A stretch of 64,000 nt of DNA from Pyxidicoccus sp. MSG2 (GTDB lineage: Bacteria > Myxococcota > Myxococcia > Myxococcales > Myxococcaceae): NCBI RefSeq assembly GCF_026626705.1, contig NZ_JAPNKC010000001.1, positions 9,442,001 through 9,506,000 of the forward strand, in the 5' to 3' direction. This document shows positions 7,993 through 15,719 of the stretch, in pieces (the stretch's first letter is position 1; the number at the start of each line of letters is the position of its first letter). The translations under genes and the position numbers were made by a program. Under the pieces are notes generated by a model. The model searched no databases. It saw nothing but the letters and a program-made list of their open reading frames with translations, and was not told the DNA's origin.

Positions 7993-9186
7993 TCAACCTC
8001 CCTTGGCCCGGTGAGAGAGCATCTGCGCGACGCCGTACAGCTTGGCGAATCCAGCGGCTTCAGAACCCGTCCACAGCACGTTTGCTTCCCCGTACGTCGC
8101 CACCTTCGCGTCCATCAGCGAGTGCGGCGACTTCACGCCCTCCACCACCAGCGTCCTGGGGTGCAGCACCAGCCGCACCTCGCCCGTCACCCGGTCCTGC
8201 GAGGAGGTGAGGAACGCCTCCAGGTCCTTCACCAGCGGGTCGAAGAAGTGCCCCTCGTGCAGCAGCGAGCCGTAGAGGTTGCCCATCGACTCCTTCCAGA
8301 AGAGCTGCTTGCCGGAGAGCACCAGCTTCTCCAGCTCGCGGTGCGCGGTGATGAGCATGTGCGCCGCCGGGGCCTCGAAGCCCACGCGGCCCTTGATGCC
8401 CAGAATGGTGTCACCCAGGTGCACGCCGCGGCCGATGCCGTACGTGCGCCCCAGCGCGTTGAGCGCCTCCACCAGCTTCACGGGCGACAGCTTCTCGCCG
8501 TCGAGCGCGGAAGGGACGCCCTGCTCGAAGGAGAGGGTGAGCGTGCGGGGCTTCAAGTCCGTGGGAATCACCCCGCCGGGGAAGGCCGCCTCGGGCAGCG
8601 CGCTCCACGAGTCGAGCGTCTCGCGGCCGCCCACGGACGTGCCCCACATGCCCTCGTTGACGGAGTAGGAGCCCAGCTTCGGCGGCATGTGGATGCCGCG
8701 CTCGGCGAGGAAGGACAGCTCCTGCTGCCGGCTCAGGCCCAGCGTGCGGATGGGCGTGAGCAGCTCCAGCTCCGGCGCCAGCGAGCGGAAGGCCACGTCG
8801 AAGCGCACCTGGTCGTTGCCGGCGCCGGTGCTGCCGTGCGCAATCGACTGCGCGCCCAGCTCGCGCGCCATGCGCACGGCTTCCACTGCCTGGCAGGCGC
8901 GCTCCGCGGAGACGCTCAGCGGGTAGACCTGGCCGCGCAGCACGTTGCCGGCGATGAGGTAGCGCAGGTAGCCCTGGAAGAGGGTGTCGCGCGCGTCCAC
9001 CGTGTGGTGCGCCACCGCGCCGAGCTTCGCGGACAGCGCCGCGATGCTGGCGAGCTGCTCGGGCGGGAAGCCGCCCGTGTCCACGGTGACGGTCGTCACG
9101 GAGTAGCCCTGCTCGCGCAGGTAGACGGTGCAGAAAGCGGTATCGAGTCCGCCGGAGAAGGCCAGCACCACGTTCTTCTTGCTCAT
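7993..9186 (-). CDS. argG: Argininosuccinate synthase
   Basis: 397 residues. It joins citrulline and aspartate using ATP to give argininosuccinate. The ATP-pyrophosphatase P-loop S-G-G-L-D-T lies at 11-16; further family segments are H-G-S-T-G-A-G-N-D-Q-V-R-F and the L-G-S-Y-S-V-N-E-G-M-W-G region. The ATG at 9186 is preferred to an in-frame GTG at 9225 because it has GAGGAG about 7 nt upstream and avoids overlapping argH. Middle of the arg operon, 26 bp after argH. Family membership is clear; the sequence is somewhat divergent from the Escherichia coli type. Confidence 0.93.
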   Translation of the reverse strand: MSKKNVVLAFSGGLDTAFCTVYLREQGYSVTTVTVDTGGFPPEQLASIAALSAKLGAVAHHTVDARDTLFQGYLRYLIAGNVLRGQVYPLSVSAERACQAVEAVRMARELGAQSIAHGSTGAGNDQVRFDVAFRSLAPELELLTPIRTLGLSRQQELSFLAERGIHMPPKLGSYSVNEGMWGTSVGGRETLDSWSALPEAAFPGGVIPTDLKPRTLTLSFEQGVPSALDGEKLSPVKLVEALNALGRTYGIGRGVHLGDTILGIKGRVGFEAPAAHMLITAHRELEKLVLSGKQLFWKESMGNLYGSLLHEGHFFDPLVKDLEAFLTSSQDRVTGEVRLVLHPRTLVVEGVKSPHSLMDAKVATYGEANVLWTGSEAAGFAKLYGVAQMLSHRAKGG

Positions 9187-9212
9187 GTCGTCACTCCTCA
9201 CGGGGAAGGGGT

Positions 9213-10562
9213 TCACAGCGCCCACACGCGCGCGGTGGCGGAGGCCACGGCGCGGTGGGTGTCGTCGAGCCAGGCGCGCGCGGCGGCCAGCTCCTCACGG
9301 GCCTGCGGCAGGCCCAGGTTTCCAGCACCGCCCAGGTGGGTCGCCGTCAGCGCCCCGCGGTCCGGATGGAACGTTCCGTCCGCGATTTCTCGTCCCACCT
9401 GGCGGTAGGCGTCGCGGAAGGGCAGGCCCCGGGCCACCAGCGCGTAGGCATGGTGCGCCGCGTACAGCGAGTCATCACTGGCGCGAGCGGCCGCCTCGGC
9501 CTTCACCTGGAGCACGGGCACCAGCCGGGCGAGCACGTCCAGCAGGTCCTTCATGGACGTCAGCGCCGCCAGGGTGGGCGACTTCAGCAACTGGAAGTCG
9601 CGGTGGTAGCTGGACGGCAGGCCGCCGGCCACCGCCTCCACCTGGTGCGCGATTCCACGCAGCTCGCGGCAGCGGGCGCGCGCCAGCTCCACCACGTCCG
9701 GGTTCTTCTTCTGCGGCATGATGGACGAGCCCGTGGTGAACGCGTCCGGCAGCGCCAGGAAGCCGAACTCGTCCATGCTGTAGAGCTGCACGTCCCACAG
9801 CCACTTCTCCAGCGTGCCAGCCACCGAGCAGGCCCACCCCAGCACCGCCGCCTCGTGCCGGCCCCGGCCGTTCTGCACGTCGATGGGGCTGCGCTGCACG
9901 CGGCTGAAGCCGAGCAGCGAGGCCACGTACTCCCGGTCGATGGGCAGCGGCACGCCGAAGCCCGCCGCCGCGCCCAGCGGGCAGCGGTCCAGCCGGGCCC
10001 ACACTCCGCGCAGCGCCTCCAGCTCCTCCAGCAGCCCTTCGGCGAAGGCCATGCCCCACAGCCCGAAGGTGGACGGCATGGCGCGGCGCAGGTGCGTGTA
10101 GCCGGGCAGGGCCACGGCCGCGTGCGCCTGGGCGAAGTCCAGGAACGTCCCGGCCAGCTCCACGGCGCGCGCGCCCAGGGCGAGCACCTCCTCGCGCAGC
10201 AGCAGGCGCATGGCGAGCTGCACCTGGTCGTTGCGCGAGCGCCCCAGGTGGATGCGCTTGCCGGGCTCGCCCGCGCGCTCCACGAGCGCCGCCTCCAGCG
10301 CGGTGTGGCCATCCTCCTGCTCCGGGCGGATGACGAACGCACCGGCGCGCGCCTCGTCGTGCAGCACCTTCAGCGCCGCCACCAGCGTCTTCGCCTCGTC
10401 GTCGCGCAGCAGGCCCACGTGCGCCAGCATCCGCGCATGCGCGGCGCTGCCGAGCGCGTCGTGAGGCGCCAGCGCCAGGTCCGTCACCGGGTCATTGCCC
10501 ACGGTGAAGCGGTGGATGGCCGCGTCCAGCGGCGTGCCCTTTCCCCACAGCGTGTCAGCCAC
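9213..10562 (-). CDS. argH: Argininosuccinate lyase
   Basis: 449 residues. It splits argininosuccinate into arginine and fumarate. The fumarase/aspartase superfamily signature G-S-S-I-M-P-Q-K-K-N-P is at 278-288 and contains the mobile catalytic serine loop. H-L-G-R-S-R-N-D-Q (105-113) and G-Y-T-H-L-R-R (154-160) are the other conserved blocks. It starts with GTG at 10562; the start overlaps the stop of argE' by 8 nt (GTGGCTGA), so translation is probably coupled. Confidence 0.95.
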   Translation of the reverse strand: MADTLWGKGTPLDAAIHRFTVGNDPVTDLALAPHDALGSAAHARMLAHVGLLRDDEAKTLVAALKVLHDEARAGAFVIRPEQEDGHTALEAALVERAGEPGKRIHLGRSRNDQVQLAMRLLLREEVLALGARAVELAGTFLDFAQAHAAVALPGYTHLRRAMPSTFGLWGMAFAEGLLEELEALRGVWARLDRCPLGAAAGFGVPLPIDREYVASLLGFSRVQRSPIDVQNGRGRHEAAVLGWACSVAGTLEKWLWDVQLYSMDEFGFLALPDAFTTGSSIMPQKKNPDVVELARARCRELRGIAHQVEAVAGGLPSSYHRDFQLLKSPTLAALTSMKDLLDVLARLVPVLQVKAEAAARASDDSLYAAHHAYALVARGLPFRDAYRQVGREIADGTFHPDRGALTATHLGGAGNLGLPQAREELAAARAWLDDTHRAVASATARVWAL

Positions 10563-11616
10563 GGGCCACCTCCTCGAAGTAGCCGCGCACCAGGCGCGTG
10601 TAGAAGGCGGCGCCCGCTTCGAGCTCCGCCCGGGTGAGGTACTCGTCCGCCTGGTGGCTGCGCAGGGTGTCGCCCGGGCCCACCTTCACCGCCGGAAGGT
10701 CGCCCAGGAAGGCCCAGTCGGACGTGGTGCTGGAGCCCACCGGCTCCGCGCCCGACGCCGCCACCGCGGCACGGACGATGGGCTGCTGCGCCCCCGTCGC
10801 CTTCGGCAGGTAGCGCGCCGAGTGCACCTGCACCTCGCTCTTCAGCGCGCCGGCCACCTGCTGCGCCACCGCCGCGTGGTCCATGGCCGGCGTGGTGCGC
10901 AGGTCCACGAAGAACTCGCACTTGTCCGGCACCTGGTTGCGCGCCAGTCCGCCACTGATTTGCGTCACCTGCGCGCGGGCCTCGCCCAGCAGCGGGTGCG
11001 AGGGGAAGCGCAGCTCCGACAGGACGGAGATGTCCCCCGCCGCCAGGTGGATGGCGTTGAGGGCCGGAGTGCTGTGCGCGTGCGCCACGTGGCCGCTCCG
11101 GCCGTGCGCCGTGCAGCGCAACAGGAGCATCCCGCGCTGCGCGGTGCAGGGCTTCAGCCCCGTGGGCTCGCCGACAATCGCCGCGTCCAGCGGCCCCAGC
11201 TCGGACAGCATCGTTCCCAGTCCCTGGCCTCCTGTCTCTTCCTCGGCGGTGAAGGCGAAGACGACTTCGCCTCCGGTGGGTGCTCCTTCGGTCAACAGGG
11301 CGCGGGCGGTGAGGAGCATCCCCGCCACGCAGCCCTTGGCGTCATTGCTGCCCAGGCCGTACAGCCGGTCCTCGCGCCACTCGGGCGCGTGCGGCGCGTA
11401 CGTCCACCCGGCGCACGGCTTCACCGTGTCCAGGTGCGAGTTGACGAGCAGCCGGCGCGGCCCGCTCCCGACGGAGAACCACACGTTGTGGCCCTTCCGC
11501 TGGACGCGCGCGCCCCAGCCCTCGGCCCACGCGGACACGGTGTCCGCGATGCGGCCCTCGTCACCCGACACGCTGGGGATGGCCACCAGCGCCTGGAGCA
11601 GCTCCGCCGCCTTCAT
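10555..11616 (-). CDS. argE: M20 deacetylase, probably N-acetylcitrulline (or acetylornithine) deacetylase
   Basis: 353 residues of the M20 di-zinc peptidase/deacetylase family. Metal ligands are visible as H61-x-D63 in N-S-H-L-D-T, D92 in G-S-N-D-A-K-G, and the E-E pair in F-T-A-E-E-E-T-G-G. It removes the acetyl group from the arginine precursor. Because the neighbouring carbamoyltransferase looks specific for acetylated ornithine, the natural substrate is most likely N-acetyl-L-citrulline, as shown for Xanthomonas ArgE'; this is inferred from context. The ATG overlaps the argB stop (ATGA at 11613-11616). Confidence 0.88.
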   Translation of the reverse strand: MKAAELLQALVAIPSVSGDEGRIADTVSAWAEGWGARVQRKGHNVWFSVGSGPRRLLVNSHLDTVKPCAGWTYAPHAPEWREDRLYGLGSNDAKGCVAGMLLTARALLTEGAPTGGEVVFAFTAEEETGGQGLGTMLSELGPLDAAIVGEPTGLKPCTAQRGMLLLRCTAHGRSGHVAHAHSTPALNAIHLAAGDISVLSELRFPSHPLLGEARAQVTQISGGLARNQVPDKCEFFVDLRTTPAMDHAAVAQQVAGALKSEVQVHSARYLPKATGAQQPIVRAAVAASGAEPVGSSTTSDWAFLGDLPAVKVGPGDTLRSHQADEYLTRAELEAGAAFYTRLVRGYFEEVARG

Positions 11617-12539
11617 CCCACGGCCCCGGCCGGCTTCGGCGCGGACTCGCGCACCACCATGGTGCCGCTGCCCTCGTTGGTGAAGACCTCCTCCAGGAGC
11701 GCGTTGGGCAGCACCCCGCTGACGAGGTGCACGCTGCCCACGCCGCCGACGAGCGCGTGCCGGATGGCGTGCGCCTTGGGCCGCATGCCGCCGGAGATGG
11801 CGCCCGTGTTCTCCATGGTGGCCAGGTCCGTGAGGTTGGCCAGCGTGACGAGCGACGTCGGGTCGTTCAGGTCCTTGAGCAGGCCCGGCACCTGGACGAG
11901 GAAGAAGAGCTTCTCCGCCGACAGCGCCACCGAGAGCGCCGCGGCCACCGTGTCCGCGTTGGTGTTGTAGACGGCGCCGTCGGAGCCGCCCGACAGGGGC
12001 GCCACCACCGGGACGTAGTCCGCCGAGCGCAGGTGCTCCACCACGCGCGTGTCCACAGACTCGATGTCACCGACGAGGCCGTAGTCGACGAGCCGCCCCT
12101 CGGTGGCGCCGGGCTCGGTCACCATGACGGGAGGACGCTTGCGCGCCTTGATGAGGCCCGCGTCCACGCCGCTCAGGCCCACCGCGGGCACGCCCGCCGC
12201 CTGGAGGTCCGCCAGCAGGTCCGTGTGCAGCTTGCCCGCGAGCACCATCTTCGCCGCGTCCAGCACGGGCGCGGAGGTGACGCGGCGGCCCGCCACCTTC
12301 TCGATGGGCAGGTGGAGGGCGTCACACAGCGTGTCCAGCTCCGGACCGCCGCCGTGCACGACGACGGGGCGGATGGAGAAGGTCCACAGCAGGGCAATCT
12401 GCTCGCACGCGGAGCGGCGCAGCTTCGGGTCGCTCAGCATGGCGCCGCCGAGCTTCACGACGAACGTCTTGCGGCGGAATTGCTGCACGTAGCGCGCGGC
12501 GTGACGGAGCGCGGAGTACGGGTCGGGCGACAGGGGCAC
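11613..12539 (-). CDS. argB: N-acetylglutamate kinase
   Basis: 308 residues of the amino-acid kinase fold. It phosphorylates N-acetylglutamate. Visible: V-V-K-L-G-G-A phosphate loop near residue 28, V-V-H-G-G-G-P-E-L-D near 60, the K/R-x-T-S-A-P substrate segment, and Y-N-T-N-A-D near the ATP site. It starts with GTG at 12539, preceded by AGAGG. There is only a kinase domain and no GNAT acetyltransferase fusion, unlike the bifunctional synthase/kinase of Xanthomonas. The organism must therefore make N-acetylglutamate with another protein. Confidence 0.94.
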   Translation of the reverse strand: MPLSPDPYSALRHAARYVQQFRRKTFVVKLGGAMLSDPKLRRSACEQIALLWTFSIRPVVVHGGGPELDTLCDALHLPIEKVAGRRVTSAPVLDAAKMVLAGKLHTDLLADLQAAGVPAVGLSGVDAGLIKARKRPPVMVTEPGATEGRLVDYGLVGDIESVDTRVVEHLRSADYVPVVAPLSGGSDGAVYNTNADTVAAALSVALSAEKLFFLVQVPGLLKDLNDPTSLVTLANLTDLATMENTGAISGGMRPKAHAIRHALVGGVGSVHLVSGVLPNALLEEVFTNEGSGTMVVRESAPKPAGAVG

Positions 12540-12588
12540 GGGGCACCTCTAGAAAAAATGGAAGGAAGGAGAGGGGGGCGAGGGCGCG

Positions 12589-13602
12589 CTAGCGCGACTG
12601 CGTGCGCATCCAGTGAAGGAGGGCGCGCTGGACGTGGTAGCGGTTGCCCGCCTCGTCCACGACGCGGCTGCTCGGGTGGTCCAGCACCTCGTCGGCCACC
12701 TCCACGTTGCGGCGCACCGGCAGGCAGTGGAGGAAGGCCGCGTCCTTCGCGGCGCGGGACATGGTGCCCAGCGTGGGCATCCACCCGGAGTAGGACGCGA
12801 GCAGCGCGGTGACGTCGTTGGGCGAGTACGCCGCCGCCGCCGACGGGCCCCACGACTTGGCGTACACCGCGCGGCTGCCGGCGAGCGCCTCGTCCTGGTC
12901 ATGGGTGTAGGTGATGCTGCCGCCGGTGGCCTTCGCGTACGCCTCCGCCTCCGCGCGCACGGCGGGGTGCAATTCGAAGCCGGGAGGATGCGCCACGCGC
13001 ACCTCGCAGCCCGCGGCCGCGGCGCTCAGGAGGAAGGAGTTGGGGACGGCCTTGGGCAGCGGCTTGATGTGCGGCGCCCAGGTGAGCGTCACCGGCAGCT
13101 TCTTCGTGCTGCCGAACTTCTCGCGCAGGGTGAGCACGTCCGCCAGGCCCTGACAGGGGTGCTCGCGCGCGGACTCCATGCTCACCACCGGCACGGTGGC
13201 CCACTTGCGGAAGGCGCCGATGATGGGGTCCACCTCGTCCTCCTCGTCGCCGCCACCCTGCGAGAAGGTCCGCACGCCGAGCATGTCCACGAAGCGCGAC
13301 AGGACGGGAGCGGCCTCCTTGAGGTGCTCGGCCCGGTCCGCGTTCATCACCGCGCCCTCGCGGTGCTCGAGCTTCCACACGCCCGAGCCCACGTCGAGGA
13401 TGATGGCGTTGCCACCCCCGCGCAGCATGACGGCCTCGAACGAGGTGCGCGTGCGCAGCGACGGGTTGAAGAACACCATGCCGAGGATGGCGCCGGGGAA
13501 CAGGGGCTGCTCCGGTCCCTTCAGCTTCCAAGCGGCGGCCTGCGCGAGCACCGCCTCGACGCCCGCGGGCCCGAGGTCCTGGATGTGGGTGACGTGCTTC
13601 AT
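12589..13602 (-). CDS. argF': N-acetylornithine (or N-succinylornithine) carbamoyltransferase
   Basis: 337 residues of the aspartate/ornithine carbamoyltransferase family. Carbamoyl-phosphate site S-L-R-T-R-T (48-53) and H-P-C-Q (148-151) are intact. The ornithine half departs from classical ArgF: V-Y-A-K-S-W-G (246-252) and H-C-L-P-V-R-R-N-V (292-300), which are hallmarks of the Xanthomonas/Bacteroides acetyl- or succinylornithine enzymes. The ATG at 13602 begins M-K-H-V-T-H; upstream in-frame starts would run through the operator region and are rejected. First gene of the arg operon and divergent from argR. Whether acetyl or succinyl is used cannot be settled by eye. Confidence 0.9.
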   Translation of the reverse strand: MKHVTHIQDLGPAGVEAVLAQAAAWKLKGPEQPLFPGAILGMVFFNPSLRTRTSFEAVMLRGGGNAIILDVGSGVWKLEHREGAVMNADRAEHLKEAAPVLSRFVDMLGVRTFSQGGGDEEDEVDPIIGAFRKWATVPVVSMESAREHPCQGLADVLTLREKFGSTKKLPVTLTWAPHIKPLPKAVPNSFLLSAAAAGCEVRVAHPPGFELHPAVRAEAEAYAKATGGSITYTHDQDEALAGSRAVYAKSWGPSAAAAYSPNDVTALLASYSGWMPTLGTMSRAAKDAAFLHCLPVRRNVEVADEVLDHPSSRVVDEAGNRYHVQRALLHWMRTQSR

Positions 13603-13630
13603 GGGCCTGTGCTCCAACCGGCTGCTGGCC

Positions 13631-13777
13631 GGATGCATGGGTGGGTGGATATGCACGAAAATGCGTGCATCCTCTTTGGGAGGCGCGGATATTATGCAAG
13701 AAGACGCAGCGCGCAAGCCTCTTGTTCCCAAATTTTTCATGCAGGCCCTTGCATGAATATTCACGCAAATGCATGGT
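13631..13777. promoter_or_regulatory. Divergent argF'/argR control region with ARG-box-like palindromes
   Basis: The 181-bp gap between the two start codons is much richer in A+T than its surroundings and holds several ArgR-type half sites (TGCA and TGAAT cores). Clearest are ATGCACGAAAATGCGTGCAT (13651-13670, 7-bp arms); CATGCA-GGCCCT-TGCATG (13738-13755, perfect 6-bp arms); TGAATATTCA (13754-13763, perfect palindrome); and a weaker ATTATGCAAG...CGCA around 13692. The last boxes run into the argR ribosome-binding site, so ArgR should repress itself and the operon when arginine is abundant. Confidence 0.75.
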
Positions 13778-13783
13778 GGGTGA

Positions 13784-14206
13784 ATGAACCTGGACGAGAC
13801 CATCCTGCGGCTCATCTCCGAGCGGGAGATCAGCGATCAGGCGGTACTGCAGGAACTGCTGGAGGCGGAGGGTGAGGCGCCGAGCCAGTCCACGCTGTCG
13901 AGGCGGTTGAAGAAGCTGGGCGTGCAGAAGGTGGCGGGGCGCTACCAGCGCGTGGAGGCCCCGCCGGTGCCAGCGCCGGTGCGGCCGTGGCTGAGGATCA
14001 TCGAGGCGCCGCCGAGCCTGCTGGTGCTGAAGACGGCGCCTGGCTACGCGCAGGTGTTCGCGCTGGCGTTGGACCGGGAGCCGGACGTGCCGGGGCTCGC
14101 CGGCACGGTGGCGGGGGACGACACCATCTTCGTCGCGGTGACGGAGCCCTCAAGGCTCCGTGAAGTGCGCGAGGTGGTGGAGGAGTTGATGACGCGGGGG
14201 ACGTGA
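13784..14206 (+). CDS. argR: Arginine repressor ArgR
   Basis: 140 residues. The N-terminal winged helix (about 1-60) carries S-Q-S-T-L-S-R-R-L-K-K-L-G, the DNA recognition helix. After a Pro-rich linker, the C-terminal hexamerisation and arginine-binding domain shows L-V-L-K-T-A-P-G-Y-A-Q and G-T-V-A-G-D-D-T-I-F-V, with the paired Asp residues that contact arginine. It should bind the ARG boxes between itself and argF' with arginine as co-repressor. The ATG at 13784 follows GGTGGGTGA. It is transcribed away from the operon it probably controls. Confidence 0.95.
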   Translation: MNLDETILRLISEREISDQAVLQELLEAEGEAPSQSTLSRRLKKLGVQKVAGRYQRVEAPPVPAPVRPWLRIIEAPPSLLVLKTAPGYAQVFALALDREPDVPGLAGTVAGDDTIFVAVTEPSRLREVREVVEELMTRGT

Positions 14207-14208
14207 GG

Positions 14209-14234
14209 GCCGAGGCCTTGCGCTCGGCGCTTTT
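14209..14234 (+). terminator. Short hairpin with T4 after argR
   Basis: GCCGAG (14209-14214) pairs with CTCGGC (14223-14228), followed by GCTTTT, starting 3 nt after the argR stop. Weak but correctly placed. A degenerate copy lies 717 bp downstream in the duplicated segment. Confidence 0.45.
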
Positions 14235-14346
14235 CGGGGACAACCTGTAGGGGAGGGTGCAGAGGTGCCGCCCTCACACGTCAGACCCTGGTGCTATCTC
14301 CGCACGCATGGAACTGGAGACGGGCGTTGGGGAACATGGGCGGGGT

Positions 14347-14901
14347 ATGGAATCGAAACGGGCGACCTACGCGGACCTGGAGGCGCTTCCCGACACTGTG
14401 ATCGGGGAGATTGTCGGCGGAGTGCTGTACGCCAGCCCGCGGCCGGCGGGGGCGCATTCCGTGGCGGGCGCCCGATTGGTGGGCGCGTTGAGCGGCCCAT
14501 TCGATTGGGGAATAGGCGGACCGGGAGGACGGGTCGTGCTCTACGAGCCCGAGCTTCACCTGGGAGAAGATGTTCTGGTGCCGGATCTAGCTGCATGGCG
14601 CAGCGAGCGGATGCCACGACCCACGAGTCATGTGGCCTATTCGGTCGCGCCGGACTGGGTCTGCGAGTTGCTCTCTCCTTCCACGAAGAGCCTGGACCGG
14701 AAGGAGAAGCTCCCCATCTACGCGCGTGAGGGCGTGCGGAACGTGTGGCTGGTGGACGCCAAGGCCCGAACGGTGGAGGTGTTCCGGCTGGAGGACTCAG
14801 GCTACAGGCTGCTTGCGATGCACGAAGGGAGTGCCCCCATCCGGGCCGAGCCTTTCGATGCCATCGAGCTGCGGGTGGCCTACCTCTGGGACGAGCGGTA
14901 G
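14347..14901 (+). CDS. Uma2-family (DUF820) putative endonuclease, copy 1
   Basis: 184 residues. It shows the Uma2 signatures: T-Y-A-D-L-E-A-L-P near the start, P-D-L-A-A-W-R, C-E-L-L-S-P-S-T-K-S-L-D-R-K-E-K-L, and Y-A-R-E-G-V-R-N-V-W-L-V-D. These form a PD-(D/E)xK nuclease-like core. The ATG at 14347 fits the family start and follows GGGCGGGG; an upstream ATG at 14308 adds 13 residues also encoded by the paralogue, so it cannot be excluded. The cellular role of this family is unknown. Twin of the gene at 15064. Confidence 0.8.
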   Translation: MESKRATYADLEALPDTVIGEIVGGVLYASPRPAGAHSVAGARLVGALSGPFDWGIGGPGGRVVLYEPELHLGEDVLVPDLAAWRSERMPRPTSHVAYSVAPDWVCELLSPSTKSLDRKEKLPIYAREGVRNVWLVDAKARTVEVFRLEDSGYRLLAMHEGSAPIRAEPFDAIELRVAYLWDER

Positions 14902-15063
14902 TCGCTGATTCAGGGCGCCCGATTCGGGGAGGCCTTGCGCTCCGCTCTTTTCGGGGACAACCTGTGGAGGTGGGCTCGGCGTTGACGCCCTCACACGTCA
15001 GACCCCGATGTTACCTCCGCACGTATGGAACTGGAGACGGGCGGCGGGGAACATGGGCGGAGC

Positions 15064-15618
15064 ATGGAACGGAAACCAGCCACCTACGCGGACCTGGAGG
15101 CACTCCCCGACAATGTGATTGGGGAGCTCATCGGCGGGGTGCTGTACGCCAGCCCCCGTCCGGCAGGGCCGCACATGACGGCGTTCTCCCACCTGGGGGC
15201 CGAGCTGGTGGGGCCATTCACGCGGGGCAGGGGCGGACCTGGAGGATGGTTCATCTTCGATGAGCCAGAGCTGCACCTCTCGGATGACGTGCTGATTCCG
15301 GATATCGCGGGCTGGCGCCGCGAGCGGATGCCTGAGCCACCTCGCGGTGTGGCGACCACGCTGGCGCCCGACTGGGCCTGCGAAATCCTGTCGCCTTCCA
15401 CGAGGGGCCTCGACCGCAAGGAGAAGCTTCCGGTGTATGCGCGAGAGGGCGTCCGGCACGTGTGGCTGGTGGACCCCAAGACGCGCACGCTGGAGGTGTT
15501 CCGGTGGGAGACGACGGGCTACGCACTGCTCGCCACGTATGAAGGCAAGGGCCCGGTTCGGGCGGAGCCCTTCGAGGCCATCGAGCTGGAGCTGGCCTTC
15601 CTCTGGGACGACCGGTAG
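15064..15618 (+). CDS. Uma2-family (DUF820) putative endonuclease, copy 2
   Basis: 184 residues, collinear with the gene at 14347 and without gaps. Conserved are T-Y-A-D-L-E-A-L-P, P-D-I-A-G-W-R-R-E-R-M-P, C-E-I-L-S-P-S-T and K-E-K-L-P-V-Y-A-R-E-G-V. Differences cluster in the middle (for example M-T-A-F-S-H-L in place of S-V-A-G-A-R-L), suggesting divergence under constraint rather than decay. Start and upstream region are duplicated too. An alternative ATG lies at 15025. Confidence 0.8.
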   Translation: MERKPATYADLEALPDNVIGELIGGVLYASPRPAGPHMTAFSHLGAELVGPFTRGRGGPGGWFIFDEPELHLSDDVLIPDIAGWRRERMPEPPRGVATTLAPDWACEILSPSTRGLDRKEKLPVYAREGVRHVWLVDPKTRTLEVFRWETTGYALLATYEGKGPVRAEPFEAIELELAFLWDDR

Positions 15619-15630
15619 CCACAGGCCCCC

Positions 15631-15648
15631 GGTTACAAGCCGGTTACA
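15631..15648 (+). promoter_or_regulatory. 11-bp-spaced direct repeat, likely OmpR/PhoB-type operator
   Basis: GGTTACA (15631-15637), a 4-nt spacer AGCC, then GGTTACA (15642-15648), 71 bp before the ATG of the vWA gene. Seven-bp direct repeats with 4-bp spacers are the geometry bound by tandem OmpR/PhoB-family dimers. The operon encodes such a regulator, so autoregulation is likely. Confidence 0.6.
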
Positions 15649-15719
15649 CCCCTTTGGGTCGTCCATTCGTACTGTCCTCAGCGTGCCCGGACAGGCACCG
15701 CCGTACGAAAGGACGCACG

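Larger units (their letters stand above)
14212..15618 (+). repeat. Tandem duplication, 717-bp period, containing two Uma2 genes
   Basis: Copies 14212-14901 and 14929-15618 align with a constant 717-bp offset. The match begins in the non-coding GAGGCCTTGCGCTC near the argR terminator, runs through conserved blocks such as CCCTCACACGTCAGACCC and TGGAACTGGAGACGGGCG, and continues to the stop codons. Promoter and gene were therefore duplicated together, then diverged. Confidence 0.85.
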
